DNA of 64,000 nt from Chloroflexota bacterium (GTDB lineage Bacteria > Chloroflexota > Anaerolineae > UBA4142 > SHND01), in the NCBI GenBank assembly GCA_029778615.1, contig JAKOPZ010000274.1, forward strand, positions 58,099-122,098. The letters are read 5' to 3'. The translations under genes were made by a program, and so were the position numbers. This document shows, one piece after another, positions 7,942-17,236 of this stretch. Positions within the stretch are counted from its first letter, which is position 1. Every line of letters starts with the position of its first letter. The notes beneath the pieces are model-generated. The model was not told the DNA's origin. It made no database searches and saw nothing but the letters and a program-made list of their open reading frames with translations.

Positions 7942-9948
7942 TTAAGGTGCATTCAGACGCTCTTGGCTGTGCAAATACTGCTTGGCGGCGACGACCTGTC
8001 CCTCTTCGCCTATCAAGCCAATAATGTCACCCGCTTGTAACTTGAACGCGGATTTGGGATTGGCAATAATGTCCTCGCCGCGTTTGATGGCAATGATGGA
8101 CGCGCCGGTTTGGTCGCGGATGCCCGCTTCGGCGACGGTCACGTTGTCGAGCGCGTTATTTGCTCCCAGCTCGTGCCAAATGATTTCCATCCCGCGAAAC
8201 GCGTGGAGCAATTGTTCCAATAGGTTGAACTCGTCAGGCGTAGAAATTTCAGAATCGTAATGGTCACGCCGCACAATGTCCGTATACTGTTGGACCTGAA
8301 TGGCGGGCAGTCCCAAACGCAAGAGGGTGTGCCGCACAATTTCGAGCCCGCCTTCCAATTCGGGATGAATCACATCCTGCGCGCCGAGCGCGGAGAGACG
8401 TACAACGCCCGGCTGCGTCCCTGCGCGGGCGATAATGGGCAGTTTCGGCGCAATTCTGCGCGCGGCAGCGACGACGACTTCGGCAGTGGCTTCGTCCGGA
8501 ACGGTGACGACCAGCGCGCGTGCGTGCTCCAAACCCGCGTGCTTGAGGATTTCCGAATTGGCGGCATCGCCAAACAATGTCGGCACGCCCATTTTTTCCA
8601 GCTGTGCGATACGCGTCGCTTCGGCGTCCACAACGAGACGCGGAATTTTGAGATACTCCAAGACATCCACCACGTGATGTCCCACGCGCCCATAGCCGAC
8701 GATGACAACGTGGTCGCGAAAATGTTCGGAGGGCGGGAGCGATGCAGGACCGTGACGGTCAAGCCGCGCCCACAGTGCGGGATTTCGTTTCAACCATTTT
8801 TCAATGGGATGGATAGCGCGAAACATCAGCGGGTTGATGACAATGGATAACACCGCGCCCGCGAGAATCAACGAGTATTGGTCCGCGTTGAGGAAATGCA
8901 AGCCCACTGCCGCCGAGCCAAGCAAAAAGGAAAACTCGCCGATTTGGCTAAGCCCCGCTGCGACTACCAGCGCAGTGCGCGCGGGATACGGCAGCACAAA
9001 CGCAATGGCAGCAGCAATGATTGGTTTGCCGAGTACAATTAACGCTGTCACCGCCAGCACCTGTCCCGCGTTCGCGATGAGATAGAGCGGATTCACAAGC
9101 ATTCCCACCGAAACAAAAAACAGAATCGAAAATACCTCGCGGAATGGCAAAACATCCGCGCCCACTTGATAGCTGGTGGTGGATTCGCTCACCATCACGC
9201 CCGCGAGAAACGCGCCGAGCGCAAGGGATACGCCGAAAAATTCCGCCGCAGCGAACGCGGTCCCCAACGCGACGACGACAACGGTCAAAATGAAAAGTTC
9301 GCGCGATTCCATAAATGCAATGCGCGCGAAAAGCCAAGGGATAAAGCGCGCGCCGAGAAACAACATCAACGCGGCAAAGATGCCCGCCTTACCCAAGGTC
9401 AACAAGCCGGTTTCTAACAAGGAAGTGCCGCCCTCGCCAAACGCGCGTAGTACGACGAGAATAATGACGGTGGCAATATCTTCGACGACGAGCCAACCCA
9501 CTGCCACGCGTCCATGAATGGTATTGAGCAGTCCTTGGTCTTCGAGTCCGCGCAAAAGGACAACCGTACTTGCGACAGAAAGTGCCAATCCAAATACCAA
9601 ACTCGCTTGCAGCGACCAACCCCACAGCTGCGTCAAGCCAATGCCAAGCACGGTGGCAATCATTGTTTGAATGACCGCGCCCGGCAGCGCAATGTCGCGT
9701 ACGACCCACAAATCGCGCAGCGAAAAATGCAGCCCAACGCCAAACATCAAAAAGATGATGCCAATTTCTGCCAATTCGCTGATTGCTTCCACATCGCCGA
9801 CAAAGCCGGGCGTAAATGGACCAATCGCAATACCGGCGACGAGATACCCGACAATTGTCGGCAAGCCGAGCCGCCGCGCGACCACGCCGCCGAGAAATGC
9901 GGCGAGCAGCGCGACGGTGATGTTGGTGACGAGATGAAGTTCTTGCAC
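7942..9948 (-). CDS. CPA2 family monovalent cation:proton antiporter with RCK domain (Kef/Ybal-like)
   Basis: The protein has 668 residues from the GTG at 9946-9948. About twelve hydrophobic segments form the Na+/H+ exchanger domain (residues about 6-385). A TrkA-N/RCK domain follows (about 417-535, VVIVGYGRVGHHVVDVL is a Rossmann nucleotide-binding loop), then a TrkA-C domain (about 590-655). Such proteins exchange K+ or Na+ for H+ and are gated by NAD(H) or similar ligands at the RCK domain. The frame stays open up to an ATG at 10044, but a TATAAT at 10013-10018 lies inside that extension and the extra 32 residues are not family-like, so the GTG is preferred. It is probably monocistronic. 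Confidence 0.88.
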   Translation of the reverse strand: MQELHLVTNITVALLAAFLGGVVARRLGLPTIVGYLVAGIAIGPFTPGFVGDVEAISELAEIGIIFLMFGVGLHFSLRDLWVVRDIALPGAVIQTMIATVLGIGLTQLWGWSLQASLVFGLALSVASTVVLLRGLEDQGLLNTIHGRVAVGWLVVEDIATVIILVVLRAFGEGGTSLLETGLLTLGKAGIFAALMLFLGARFIPWLFARIAFMESRELFILTVVVVALGTAFAAAEFFGVSLALGAFLAGVMVSESTTSYQVGADVLPFREVFSILFFVSVGMLVNPLYLIANAGQVLAVTALIVLGKPIIAAAIAFVLPYPARTALVVAAGLSQIGEFSFLLGSAAVGLHFLNADQYSLILAGAVLSIVINPLMFRAIHPIEKWLKRNPALWARLDRHGPASLPPSEHFRDHVVIVGYGRVGHHVVDVLEYLKIPRLVVDAEATRIAQLEKMGVPTLFGDAANSEILKHAGLEHARALVVTVPDEATAEVVVAAARRIAPKLPIIARAGTQPGVVRLSALGAQDVIHPELEGGLEIVRHTLLRLGLPAIQVQQYTDIVRRDHYDSEISTPDEFNLLEQLLHAFRGMEIIWHELGANNALDNVTVAEAGIRDQTGASIIAIKRGEDIIANPKSAFKLQAGDIIGLIGEEGQVVAAKQYLHSQERLNAP

Positions 9949-10012
9949 GAGAGTGGTTTCCGTGTCCGAAAATTTGTCGTGTGTGACCGCAAGGCAGGAA
10001 AGGCGTGGCGTG

Positions 10013-10041
10013 ATTATAGCATTAACATTTTGCGTTACGCA
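10013..10041 (-). promoter_or_regulatory. Probable promoter of the Kef-type antiporter
   Basis: On the minus strand a perfect TATAAT preceded by TGC (extended -10) occupies 10013-10018. The -35 region (TGCGTA at 10036-10041, 17-base spacing) is weak. The start would be near 10006, about 58 bases before the chosen GTG. Confidence 0.55.
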
Positions 10042-10064
10042 CATTGCCTACAAAAAAGAGCGGT

Positions 10065-10140
10065 TCGATAGGATTAACAAGACGACAAAATAATCCTGTC
10101 AATTGCAATGCAGTTCATCGCCATAATCCTGTCAATCGTC
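10065..10140. repeat. AGGATTAACA / AATCCTGTCAAT repeat cluster
   Basis: The segment contains GATAGGATTAACAAGACG and two copies of AATCCTGTCAAT about 45 bases apart. Related words are found at 35302-35362 and 62568-62612. This is a dispersed intergenic repeat with no coding content. Confidence 0.5.
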
Positions 10141-10208
10141 GTTTCTCGCTGCGTAAAATTATTTTGCATATTCATGTCGTGGTAAAAATTTCACAAAACT
10201 TTTTGTCC

Positions 10209-10240
10209 AAAAAAATGCCCCCTCGCATACGAGGGGGCAT
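10209..10240 (-). terminator. Intrinsic terminator of the opp region
   Basis: An 11-bp stem (10215-10225 with 10230-10240, ATGCCCCCTCG arm) has a 4-base loop. On the minus strand a run of T7 follows. It lies 16 bases beyond the stop of the last permease gene. Confidence 0.9.
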
Positions 10241-10255
10241 GGATACAGTGGATGT

Positions 10256-11257
10256 TTAGGTACGACCTTTCATCATGGGGTCAAGTGCATCGCGCAGACC
10301 ATCGCCGATGAACGTGAATGCGAGCATCACCGAAGTCACACAAATGAGAGGCGCAATCAACATGGCAGGTTGATTGGACATGGCAGCGCGTCCATCCAAC
10401 AACAGTGTGCCCCAACTCGTTGGAAACGGCGCGTTCGGGTCTGTGGTTGGGCGAATGCCGATACCGAGATAGCCCAGAATGGCTTCTGCCAAAATCGCCG
10501 CAGGCACAATGAACGCTGCCGAGACAATGATGGGCGCGAGCGAATTGGGCAAAACGTGTCGGACCATAATGCGTCCATTGGATGAGCCGATGCTTCTGGC
10601 TGCCTCGACATATTCGCGTTCTTTGATGGCGAGCACCTGTCCGCGCATCAGACGCGCCACGCCGGTCCAGTTTACGATGGCGAGTGAAACAAACAACAGC
10701 ACAAAGCCGTTGAGCAAACCGCCAATCCATGTGTCGCGGAGCGCCGTAATCATGATGATAAAAAAGAGGATATCGGGAAACGCATAGACGATATCCGTAA
10801 GGCGCATCAACAGATTGTCCGTTTGACCGCCAAAAAAGCCAGCCGTCATGCCGATGGTCATGCCTACCAAGAGAATCACGGTGAGCGGAATGAAACCGAC
10901 GGCAATCGAAGTGCGTGTGCCATAAATGACGCGGCTCAATACATCGCGTCCGATGGTATCCGTTCCCAACGGGAACGACGGGTCGTAGGCATGCGTCGGG
11001 TCATTGGGGTTGCTTGCCCAAAACGGTGCGAGATAGGTCTTGCCGCTGTACGTTTGTTGGGGCGGATGCGGCGCCAACAGCGGAGCGAAAATCGCGACAA
11101 GGACGAAGAATCCGACCACAAGCATGCCGCCCACTGAAGCGCGGTTCTTGATGAGGCGCTGCCAGGCATCGGCATAGAGACTGCGCGATTTCTTGGACGA
11201 AAATGCTTCTTGGACCGGCGCAGACGGTTTGTTGATTGCAGGAGCTTGAGAACTCAT
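10256..11257 (-). CDS. Peptide ABC transporter permease, OppC/DppC type (set 1)
   Basis: This 333-residue inner-membrane permease has a cytoplasmic N-terminus of about 35 residues, a first membrane helix at about 38-60, then a long periplasmic segment containing LGTDTIGRDVLSRVIYGTRTS, typical of OppC. The binding-protein-dependent transport domain with five more helices follows. The EAA-like loop is EAARSIGSSNGRIMVRHVLP near residue 215. It starts 3 bases after the stop of the partner permease gene, so the two are co-translated. It forms a heterodimeric pore with the gene at 11261-12310. Confidence 0.93.
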   Translation of the reverse strand: MSSQAPAINKPSAPVQEAFSSKKSRSLYADAWQRLIKNRASVGGMLVVGFFVLVAIFAPLLAPHPPQQTYSGKTYLAPFWASNPNDPTHAYDPSFPLGTDTIGRDVLSRVIYGTRTSIAVGFIPLTVILLVGMTIGMTAGFFGGQTDNLLMRLTDIVYAFPDILFFIIMITALRDTWIGGLLNGFVLLFVSLAIVNWTGVARLMRGQVLAIKEREYVEAARSIGSSNGRIMVRHVLPNSLAPIIVSAAFIVPAAILAEAILGYLGIGIRPTTDPNAPFPTSWGTLLLDGRAAMSNQPAMLIAPLICVTSVMLAFTFIGDGLRDALDPMMKGRT

Positions 11258-11260
11258 GGT

Positions 11261-12310
11261 TTAGCCCTTTCCGCCGACTTTGATGCGTGGATCCAAAAAG
11301 CCATAGACAATATCCACACCCAAATTCGCAAACGCGACGAGAAAGGCGTAAAAGAGTGTCAAGGACAAAATCACGCCATAATCGCGGCGATTGATGGATT
11401 CGACAAACAGAACGCCGATGCCGTTCACGCTGAATTGCTGCTCAATGATAAACGAGCCAGTGACCAAGCCTGCCAGCGCCGGTCCGAGATACGTCACGAC
11501 CGGAATCAGCGCATTACGAACAATGTGGCGGAAAATGACGAGGCGTTCCTGCAAACCTTTGGCGCGCGCCGTACGAATGTAATCTTGACGCATGACCTCA
11601 ATCACACTCGTCCGCGTCAAGCGCGCAATAAATGCCGAAGTTGGAATCGCCAGAGTGAGCGCGGGTAAAAGCCACGCAGTCCAGTTGTCCCAATAGTCAA
11701 AGTTTAGCACTTTGATCCACTCGAGCCACACGGCAAAAACATAGATAAAGAGAATGCCCAGAATAAAACTGGGTATTCCATAGCCAATGGTGGCTACCAG
11801 CAGACTCACATTATCAACAGGCGTATTCTGCTTGAGTCCTGCTATCAATCCGAGCGGAAAACCGATGGCGAGCGCCATGCTCATCGCCAAAAGACCGAGC
11901 ACGAATGTGGTCACAACGCGATTTTGGTAGAACGGTCTGCCCGGACTGGGTTCCAGCAAAATATCTTCGACCTGACGACCGCGATAGCGATAAGACGGTC
12001 CCAACTTGCCCTGTGTGAGATTGGCAATAAAGTTGAAATACTGCCCGTCGAAGAATGCTTGGGTAATTTGAATGGGATTCCCACCTTCAGCGGCAACTTT
12101 TTCGGCTTTATCGGGATTGAAATAGAGGGGTTTGTCCAAGCCAAATTGTCTGTTGAGGGCGGCTTGAATGCGCGGGTCGTTCTGACGACTGTCGGGATTG
12201 GTGTCCCATGGACCGCCGGGGGTCGAGCGCATAATGACAAAGGTAATCAACGTTACGAAAAATAACGTCGGAATCATCCACAGTACGCGGCGCACGAGAT
12301 ACTGGCTCAT
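11261..12310 (-). CDS. Peptide ABC transporter permease, OppB/DppB type (set 1)
   Basis: This 349-residue permease begins with the OppB-type amphipathic start MSQYLVRRVLWMIPTLFF and FVIMRSTPGGP. The transport domain has the EAA loop RTARAKGLQERLVIFRHIVR near residue 245. A longer insert than usual (about residues 45-115, rich in Lys, Glu and Gly) lies between helix 1 and the core domain. The Shine-Dalgarno sequence GAGGAGAG precedes ATG. It is encoded just downstream of binding protein 1, with a hairpin between them. Confidence 0.93.
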   Translation of the reverse strand: MSQYLVRRVLWMIPTLFFVTLITFVIMRSTPGGPWDTNPDSRQNDPRIQAALNRQFGLDKPLYFNPDKAEKVAAEGGNPIQITQAFFDGQYFNFIANLTQGKLGPSYRYRGRQVEDILLEPSPGRPFYQNRVVTTFVLGLLAMSMALAIGFPLGLIAGLKQNTPVDNVSLLVATIGYGIPSFILGILFIYVFAVWLEWIKVLNFDYWDNWTAWLLPALTLAIPTSAFIARLTRTSVIEVMRQDYIRTARAKGLQERLVIFRHIVRNALIPVVTYLGPALAGLVTGSFIIEQQFSVNGIGVLFVESINRRDYGVILSLTLFYAFLVAFANLGVDIVYGFLDPRIKVGGKG

Positions 12311-12439
12311 GGTCTCTCCTCACTGCGCGAGTTTGGAGCGAACTCGACGAATAGTTGCATTGGTTTCTTTTGCAGCACTTTTGGTTGACGGCGTTCCAAA
12401 AGTCATTGTGGCAGCTTTCGATAGCAAAATGAATTACGT

Positions 12440-12485
12440 AAAAATACAGTAGTCGGCTGCCCCGCGTCTTTGGGGGGCAGCCGAC
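12440..12485 (-). terminator. Strong hairpin between oppA1 and oppB1
   Basis: A 12-bp GC-rich stem (12452-12463 with 12474-12485) begins 28 bases after the stop of the binding-protein gene. On the minus strand it is followed by TACTGTATTTTTAC. It is probably a partial terminator or mRNA-stabilising hairpin that gives more binding protein than permease, as in other opp operons. Confidence 0.7.
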
Positions 12486-12512
12486 ACAATTTCTTTCAGA
12501 ACTGCTCCGAAA

Positions 12513-14411
12513 TTATTGCTTCGGATAGTTCGCAGGCACACTGGCGAGGTCTACGTCGTAATCGAGAATGGGACCATAGTTGCCCATCCAGATACCGTCG
12601 CCGGAGCTTGGGTATTTGGCAGGACCGATGAGATACGGGGCGACCAAGAACAAGTTTTCGTTGTAGTTGGTGAACGCGCCCGGCACGTCACTCATCAAGA
12701 GGTCTTCGGCGGCAGAGTACTTTTTGATGGATTCCTCAAAGTTGAGTGTGGTATCTGCGTCTTTGAGCATTTCATCGAGCTTGGGATTGCAGTAGCCATA
12801 GCGCGACGAGAAACTGCCACAGACCCAATACACCGAGAGCCAGTTTTGCGGGTGCGGATAGTCCTGAATCCACCCTTGGCGCGCGATTTGCGGATTGGTC
12901 TTGACGTCTTTGGTCAGAGCGGTGTAGACCGTTGCATCCACGGGGTCGAGCGTGACCGGGCAGCCGAGGACTTTGACGATGTTACCGGCGATGAATTGGA
13001 AGCGCGCGTGGTTCAATGGCGACGCGGGATAGGTGAGTTTCAATTCACCGAGCTTGGCGCAGTCCACTTTTGGTTTTTCAGCGGTGCTGTCTGCTGCGGC
13101 ATAGCCGTTGTCAACCAACGTCTTGACGGCGGCAGCGAAATCTGTATCGGGAACGCCGACCTTGTCAGGTTGCGCACCGGGAACGCCCGGGGGAATCCAG
13201 CGGGTGTACGGCGCAACGGTGTCTTTGTTCACGTCTTTTGCCCAACCTTCGCGGTCGAACGCGGCGGAAAAGGCGGCGCGAACATTCTTGTCGTCAAACG
13301 GCTTGCGGGTGTTGTTGAACGCCATCGCGGTTGTCCACGCGGCGGGATAGCGTTGGAACGCGGCTTTCAGAGCGGGCGTCGAATCAATTTCCTGGAGCCA
13401 TTCGGGCGCCACGGTAATCATGTCCAACTCGCCATTCTTGTACGCTTCGAACAAAACTTGACCGTCGGGATTGTAGGTGATTTCGATGCGGTCGAGTTTG
13501 GGCGTGCCTGCCCAATAGTTCGGGTTCTTTTCAAAGACAATCTTTTTGCCTTCGTCAATTTGCGTGATTTTGAACGGACCGTTGCCCACGTGACCTTCGG
13601 GTTTCGTCCACCAGGTGTCGGGGTCGGCATCCACGGCGCGTTTGTCGGTCGGGAAGGTCACCCAGGTGGCGGCGATATATTGCCAGAAACCGAGCGGGTT
13701 CTTGAAATCAATCTTGAGCGTTTGGGCGTCGGTGCAGCTCACGCCATAGTCCTTGTAGAGCTCTTCGACTTTTGCCTTGTCGAGCTTGTCGGGTTCGGTG
13801 TTGTTGGCATAGTCGTCAAGTTCTTGCGCGCCCTTGATGTCGTACACAATACCGGTATATTGTTTGCCGGGCACGAACGGGTCCACTTCGCGTTTGAGCG
13901 CATATTCAAAATCTGCGCACGCGATGGGCGTGCCATCGGAGCGTTTCAGACCATCGCGAATGTGGAAGGTCATGGACGTTCCATCGGCAGAGCTTTCCCA
14001 TTTGTCTGCGGCGCCGGGAACAATGTTGCCTTTGTCATCCTGACGGGTTAAACCTTCATACGCGAGCTGCATGACATTAATTTCGCCGGCGTACGAGGAT
14101 TTTTGCGGGTCAATAACATCAGGATACGTGCCGGTGCCAATGCGGAGCACGCGCGGACCTGTAGCGGCGGGCACTTCGGTCGGTGCAGCGGTTGGTGGCA
14201 CGGCGGTGGGTTGCGGGGCTTCGGTTGGTTTTGGTGCTTGAGTTGCCGCAGGCGCCGAGGTCGGCGGGACTGCGGTGGGTTGTGCGGGCGCCACCGTTGG
14301 TTGGGCGGGCACCGCCGTTGGCGCGGGCGGCGGAGTCGCCGGCGAGCCACACGCTGCGAGGATCAACGCCAATGCGGTGGCGAGGATCGCAAACAACGTT
14401 ATTTTTTTCAT
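12513..14411 (-). CDS. Peptide ABC transporter substrate-binding lipoprotein, family 5 (set 1)
   Basis: The protein has 632 residues from the ATG at 14409-14411, which is preceded by a strong GGAGGAGAAGG; an upstream in-frame ATG gives a non-signal-like N-terminus. A lipoprotein signal peptide has a lipobox ending at C21 (LILAACGS). Residues 24-85 are a Pro/Ala/Thr linker. The SBP_bac_5 domain fills the rest, with the family motif LAYEGLTRQDDKGNIVPGAA and, further on, FHIRDGLKRSDGTPIACADF. It would capture oligopeptides or another extracellular ligand and deliver it to the OppBC pore. The ligand cannot be read from sequence. Confidence 0.93.
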   Translation of the reverse strand: MKKITLFAILATALALILAACGSPATPPPAPTAVPAQPTVAPAQPTAVPPTSAPAATQAPKPTEAPQPTAVPPTAAPTEVPAATGPRVLRIGTGTYPDVIDPQKSSYAGEINVMQLAYEGLTRQDDKGNIVPGAADKWESSADGTSMTFHIRDGLKRSDGTPIACADFEYALKREVDPFVPGKQYTGIVYDIKGAQELDDYANNTEPDKLDKAKVEELYKDYGVSCTDAQTLKIDFKNPLGFWQYIAATWVTFPTDKRAVDADPDTWWTKPEGHVGNGPFKITQIDEGKKIVFEKNPNYWAGTPKLDRIEITYNPDGQVLFEAYKNGELDMITVAPEWLQEIDSTPALKAAFQRYPAAWTTAMAFNNTRKPFDDKNVRAAFSAAFDREGWAKDVNKDTVAPYTRWIPPGVPGAQPDKVGVPDTDFAAAVKTLVDNGYAAADSTAEKPKVDCAKLGELKLTYPASPLNHARFQFIAGNIVKVLGCPVTLDPVDATVYTALTKDVKTNPQIARQGWIQDYPHPQNWLSVYWVCGSFSSRYGYCNPKLDEMLKDADTTLNFEESIKKYSAAEDLLMSDVPGAFTNYNENLFLVAPYLIGPAKYPSSGDGIWMGNYGPILDYDVDLASVPANYPKQ

Positions 14412-14798
14412 TTCCTTCTCCTCCTGCAAATATGCGGGTGTTTGAAGCGTATCTTGCCAGAACGCAAAATACGCTGTTGCGACCAAGTCGCGCAGTTTTG
14501 ATAGTTACGCCGTCAACGCGTTACCTGCTGCTTTCACCTCCTTTGAATTCGAGGGGATTTGATTTCTGCGTGTTGCGATAAAGTGCATCGCCATTTTCAT
14601 GGGGAGCGACATCATTGTCGAATTCGCAGAAATAGAGACCTTGACTTGCCCCAAATGGGAACCGCGTCGTGTTCTCATTTTTTCTTTGTGGCGTCCAACC
14701 GTCCGGTACGGACCAGCCGAGTGCATTATATGGAACAAGTCAAAAGAGGAAGTCTGCGAGCGCGAATATAACATAGTTCCAAACGCGCGTCAAGGCAA
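14412..14798. other. Gap between oppF and oppA1; possible second promoter
   Basis: No gene is supported in these 387 bases. On the minus strand a perfect TATAAT lies at 14725-14730, but no good -35 is at the right spacing (ACTTCC at 14748-14753). If active it would give a separate oppA1-B1-C1 transcript with a leader of about 305 bases. An AGGAGGTGA Shine-Dalgarno-like sequence (minus strand, about 14534-14542) precedes only an 11-codon frame ending at 14505, perhaps a leader peptide or a gene remnant. Confidence 0.35.
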
Positions 14799-14841
14799 AA
14801 TGGACAGCTTGAAACCAGCCCAACGCGGGTTTCAAGCTGTC
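14799..14841 (-). terminator. Terminator overlapping the oppF stop
   Basis: A perfect 14-bp stem (14803-14816 with 14828-14841, GACAGCTTGAAACC arm) overlaps the oppF stop codon. On the minus strand it is followed by CATTTTG. It probably ends the upstream opp transcript. Confidence 0.7.
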
Positions 14842-15883
14842 ATACCACGTGACATTCTACAAAATGTCCGTTGCCTACATCGCGCCATTCGGGTGCGACT
14901 TCTTTGCAAATGGGAATGGCGAGCGGGCAGCGCGTATGAAAGCGACAACCTTTGGGTGGATTCACCGGGCTTGGCACATCTCCAACCAGAATGATGCGTT
15001 CGCGTTTTTCTTCGATGATGGGGTCGGGAATGGGTACGGCGGAAAGCAGGGCGCGCGTGTACGGATGAAGTGGATTTGCATACAGCGTCTGACTGTCGGT
15101 CAGTTCGACAATCTTTCCCAAGTACATCACCGCGACGCGGTCGGAAATGTGACGCACGACAGAAAGGTCATGCGCGATAAATAGATACGTCAGCCCGAAA
15201 CGATTCTGCAACTCTTCCAACAGATTAATAATTTGCGCCTGAATCGAAACGTCCAGCGCCGAAATCGGTTCATCGCACACGATGAAATCAGGATTGACGG
15301 CGAGCGCGCGCGCAACGCCGATGCGCTGCCGCTGACCGCCAGAAAATTCATGCGGGTACCGATTTACAAAGTACGGATTGAGTCCGACGATTTGCAAGAG
15401 CTCTTGAACGCGTTCTTTTTTCTCTTTACCTTTGGCAATGTTGTGCACTTCTAGCGGCTCGGCAATAATGTCGCCCACCGTCATGCGCGGATTCAACGAC
15501 GCATACGGGTCTTGAAAAATCATCTGCATGTTGGAGCGCATCTTGCGCAGTTCTTCGCCTTTGAGCTGTGCCAGGTCTTTGCCTTGGAACACGACGCTGC
15601 CTTCGGTCGGACGATACAACTGCAAGATGGTGCGACCGGTTGTAGATTTGCCACAGCCCGATTCGCCGACGAGTCCCAGCGTCTCGCCCGCTTTTACATC
15701 AAAGCTGATGCCATCCACCGCTTTCACGTCTGCCACTTTGCGCTGAACGAGAATTCCTTGTGTGATGGGAAAATATTTTTTCAGGTTGCGGACAGAAAGA
15801 ATGGTCTCGTTATCGCTCCGCAGGGCGTTGGCTTCGGCGCTGCCTTTCTGAGGTGCGATCTTGGTCTGTGCTTCCATGTTCAA
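14840..15883 (-). CDS. oppF: Oligopeptide ABC transporter ATP-binding protein OppF/DppF
   Basis: This ATPase has 347 residues. It shows Walker A (GESGCGKST, about residue 82), Q-loop ([12 protein letters not shown]), signature ([15 protein letters not shown]), Walker B ([12 protein letters not shown]), H-loop (IAHDL), and the C-terminal oligopeptide-transport extension with the Cys motif [21 protein letters not shown]. That extension can bind an Fe-S cluster in related Opp/Dpp ATPases. The start is a TTG at 15881-15883 after AGAGGAG, or an ATG two codons later. It pairs with OppD (15913-16944). Confidence 0.94.
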   Translation of the reverse strand: MNMEAQTKIAPQKGSAEANALRSDNETILSVRNLKKYFPITQGILVQRKVADVKAVDGISFDVKAGETLGLVGESGCGKSTTGRTILQLYRPTEGSVVFQGKDLAQLKGEELRKMRSNMQMIFQDPYASLNPRMTVGDIIAEPLEVHNIAKGKEKKERVQELLQIVGLNPYFVNRYPHEFSGGQRQRIGVARALAVNPDFIVCDEPISALDVSIQAQIINLLEELQNRFGLTYLFIAHDLSVVRHISDRVAVMYLGKIVELTDSQTLYANPLHPYTRALLSAVPIPDPIIEEKRERIILVGDVPSPVNPPKGCRFHTRCPLAIPICKEVAPEWRDVGNGHFVECHVV

Positions 15884-15912
15884 TATGACTCCTCTGGCTC
15901 TGGATGTCGAAC

Positions 15913-16944
15913 TCAGGCAGGCGCGACATCGCGTGTCGTGCGATGCAAGATTTCATCACGTCGTTCGCGCACGGCTTCATAATTCCAACACGCCGACCAA
16001 TGCTTGACGCCAACAGACATGAGCGGCGGATTTTCTTCCAAACACTTTTGCGTGCGAAAGGAACAGCGGTCGTAAAATGGACAACCGACAGGCATATTCA
16101 CCAAGTCCGGGGGCAGTCCTTCGATGGGCGTTAATCTTTCGCGTTTGCCTTCATCGAGGCGCGGAATCGAACCGAGCAGACCGACGGTGTACGGGTGGAG
16201 CGGGTTCGCGAACATTTCGCGGTTTGGCGCGGTCTCGACAATGAACCCCGAATACATGACGTTGATGCGGTCTGCCAAACCGGCGATAACACCCAAATCG
16301 TGGGTAATCCAAATAATCGCCATCCCGAGCTCGCGCTTGAGCCGTTTTACAATGTCGGTGATTTGCGCCTGAATGGTTACGTCGAGCGCGGTGGTCGGCT
16401 CATCGGCAATCAGCAGCTGCGGCGAACACGAAAGCCCCATCGCAATCATCACGCGCTGTCGCATCCCGCCGGAAAATTGATGCGGATAATCGTCGAGCCG
16501 CCGTTCCGCTTCGGGGATGTTGACCATCTTGAGTAATTCCACCGCGCGCTTGCGGGCTTTGTCTTTGGTCATGCCCAAATGCAATTCGAGCGCTTCGGTG
16601 ATTTGCGTGCCGATGGTGAGCACAGGATTGAGCGAAGTCATGGGGTCTTGAAAAACCATCGCGATTTTGTTACCGCGAATTTGACGCATTTCCTCCGCGG
16701 ACAATTTGAGCAAATCTTGTCCTTGAAAAATGACTTCGCCACTCGGAATGCGCCCGGGCGGAATCGGTATCAAGCGCATGACCGTGAGCATCGAGACCGA
16801 CTTGCCCGAACCCGATTCGCCCACGAGACCGAGCGTTTCTCCTTCTTCGATGACAAAGGACACGCCGTTCACTGCGTGGACAACGCCGTCCTGTGTGACA
16901 AACTCTGTGCGCAGATTACGCACGTCGAGCAATGTATTGCCCAT
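15913..16944 (-). CDS. oppD: Oligopeptide ABC transporter ATP-binding protein OppD/DppD
   Basis: This ATPase has 343 residues: Walker A GESGSGKS (about 38-46), Q-loop [17 protein letters not shown], signature [15 protein letters not shown], Walker [16 protein letters not shown]-loop WITHDLGV, and the C-terminal oligo_HPY region with [20 protein letters not shown]. OppD and OppF form the nucleotide-binding heterodimer. This is the only OppD/OppF pair in the region although there are two permease pairs, so it may energise both (inference). A TGAGGGGG ribosome-binding site precedes ATG. Confidence 0.95.
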   Translation of the reverse strand: MGNTLLDVRNLRTEFVTQDGVVHAVNGVSFVIEEGETLGLVGESGSGKSVSMLTVMRLIPIPPGRIPSGEVIFQGQDLLKLSAEEMRQIRGNKIAMVFQDPMTSLNPVLTIGTQITEALELHLGMTKDKARKRAVELLKMVNIPEAERRLDDYPHQFSGGMRQRVMIAMGLSCSPQLLIADEPTTALDVTIQAQITDIVKRLKRELGMAIIWITHDLGVIAGLADRINVMYSGFIVETAPNREMFANPLHPYTVGLLGSIPRLDEGKRERLTPIEGLPPDLVNMPVGCPFYDRCSFRTQKCLEENPPLMSVGVKHWSACWNYEAVRERRDEILHRTTRDVAPA

Positions 16945-16957
16945 GTGACCCCCTCAG

Positions 16958-17009
16958 GGATTTAGGATTTATGATTGCAGATTTTTGATTTTCGATTTGC
17001 GGATTTGAC
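16958..17009. repeat. GATTT word array
   Basis: This is a run of GATTT-centred words (GGATTTAGGATTTATGATTG, then GATTTTTGATTTTCGATTTG and GGATTTG). It overlaps the 3' end of the small gene at 16969-17214 and encodes its last residues (IRKSKIKNLQS). Similar words occur at 21869-21900 and 31765-31800. Confidence 0.6.
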
Positions 17010-17214
17010 CGATGTTCGAAAAACCGAACCGGTTCGGGCTCAATTCATCGGTAATACCTTCAACTTCAATTGGGGAATACAACTCTATTATTGTGCCGGG
17101 TTCAAAGTGCGGCAGCAACGACTCTTCGATAGCTTCATCCAATAATTTCCGTGCGACAACGAGCTTTTCATGAACCGACAATCTCCGCGCCGCCGTGAGA
17201 ATTTCCTCGACCAC
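16969..17214 (-). CDS. Small protein of unknown function inside the opp region
   Basis: 81 codons from a GTG at 17212-17214, between the set 2 OppC gene and oppD on the same strand. Residues 1-35 (AARRLSVHEKLVVARKLLDE) look like a helical segment resembling some antitoxin-type small proteins; I do not recognise the family. The C-terminal 12 residues are encoded by a word-array repeat, so the original stop may have been replaced. The Shine-Dalgarno sequence is poor. It could be a decayed fragment. Confidence 0.45.
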   Translation of the reverse strand: MVEEILTAARRLSVHEKLVVARKLLDEAIEESLLPHFEPGTIIELYSPIEVEGITDELSPNRFGFSNIGQIRKSKIKNLQS

Positions 17215-17236
17215 ACTTTGTGTTCGTTAATTATGA

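Noticed and set aside
14505..14774. An 89-codon frame upstream of oppA1 with an AGGAGGTGA motif near its 3' end
   Set aside because: The motif would serve only an 11-codon tail; the upper part is not protein-like.
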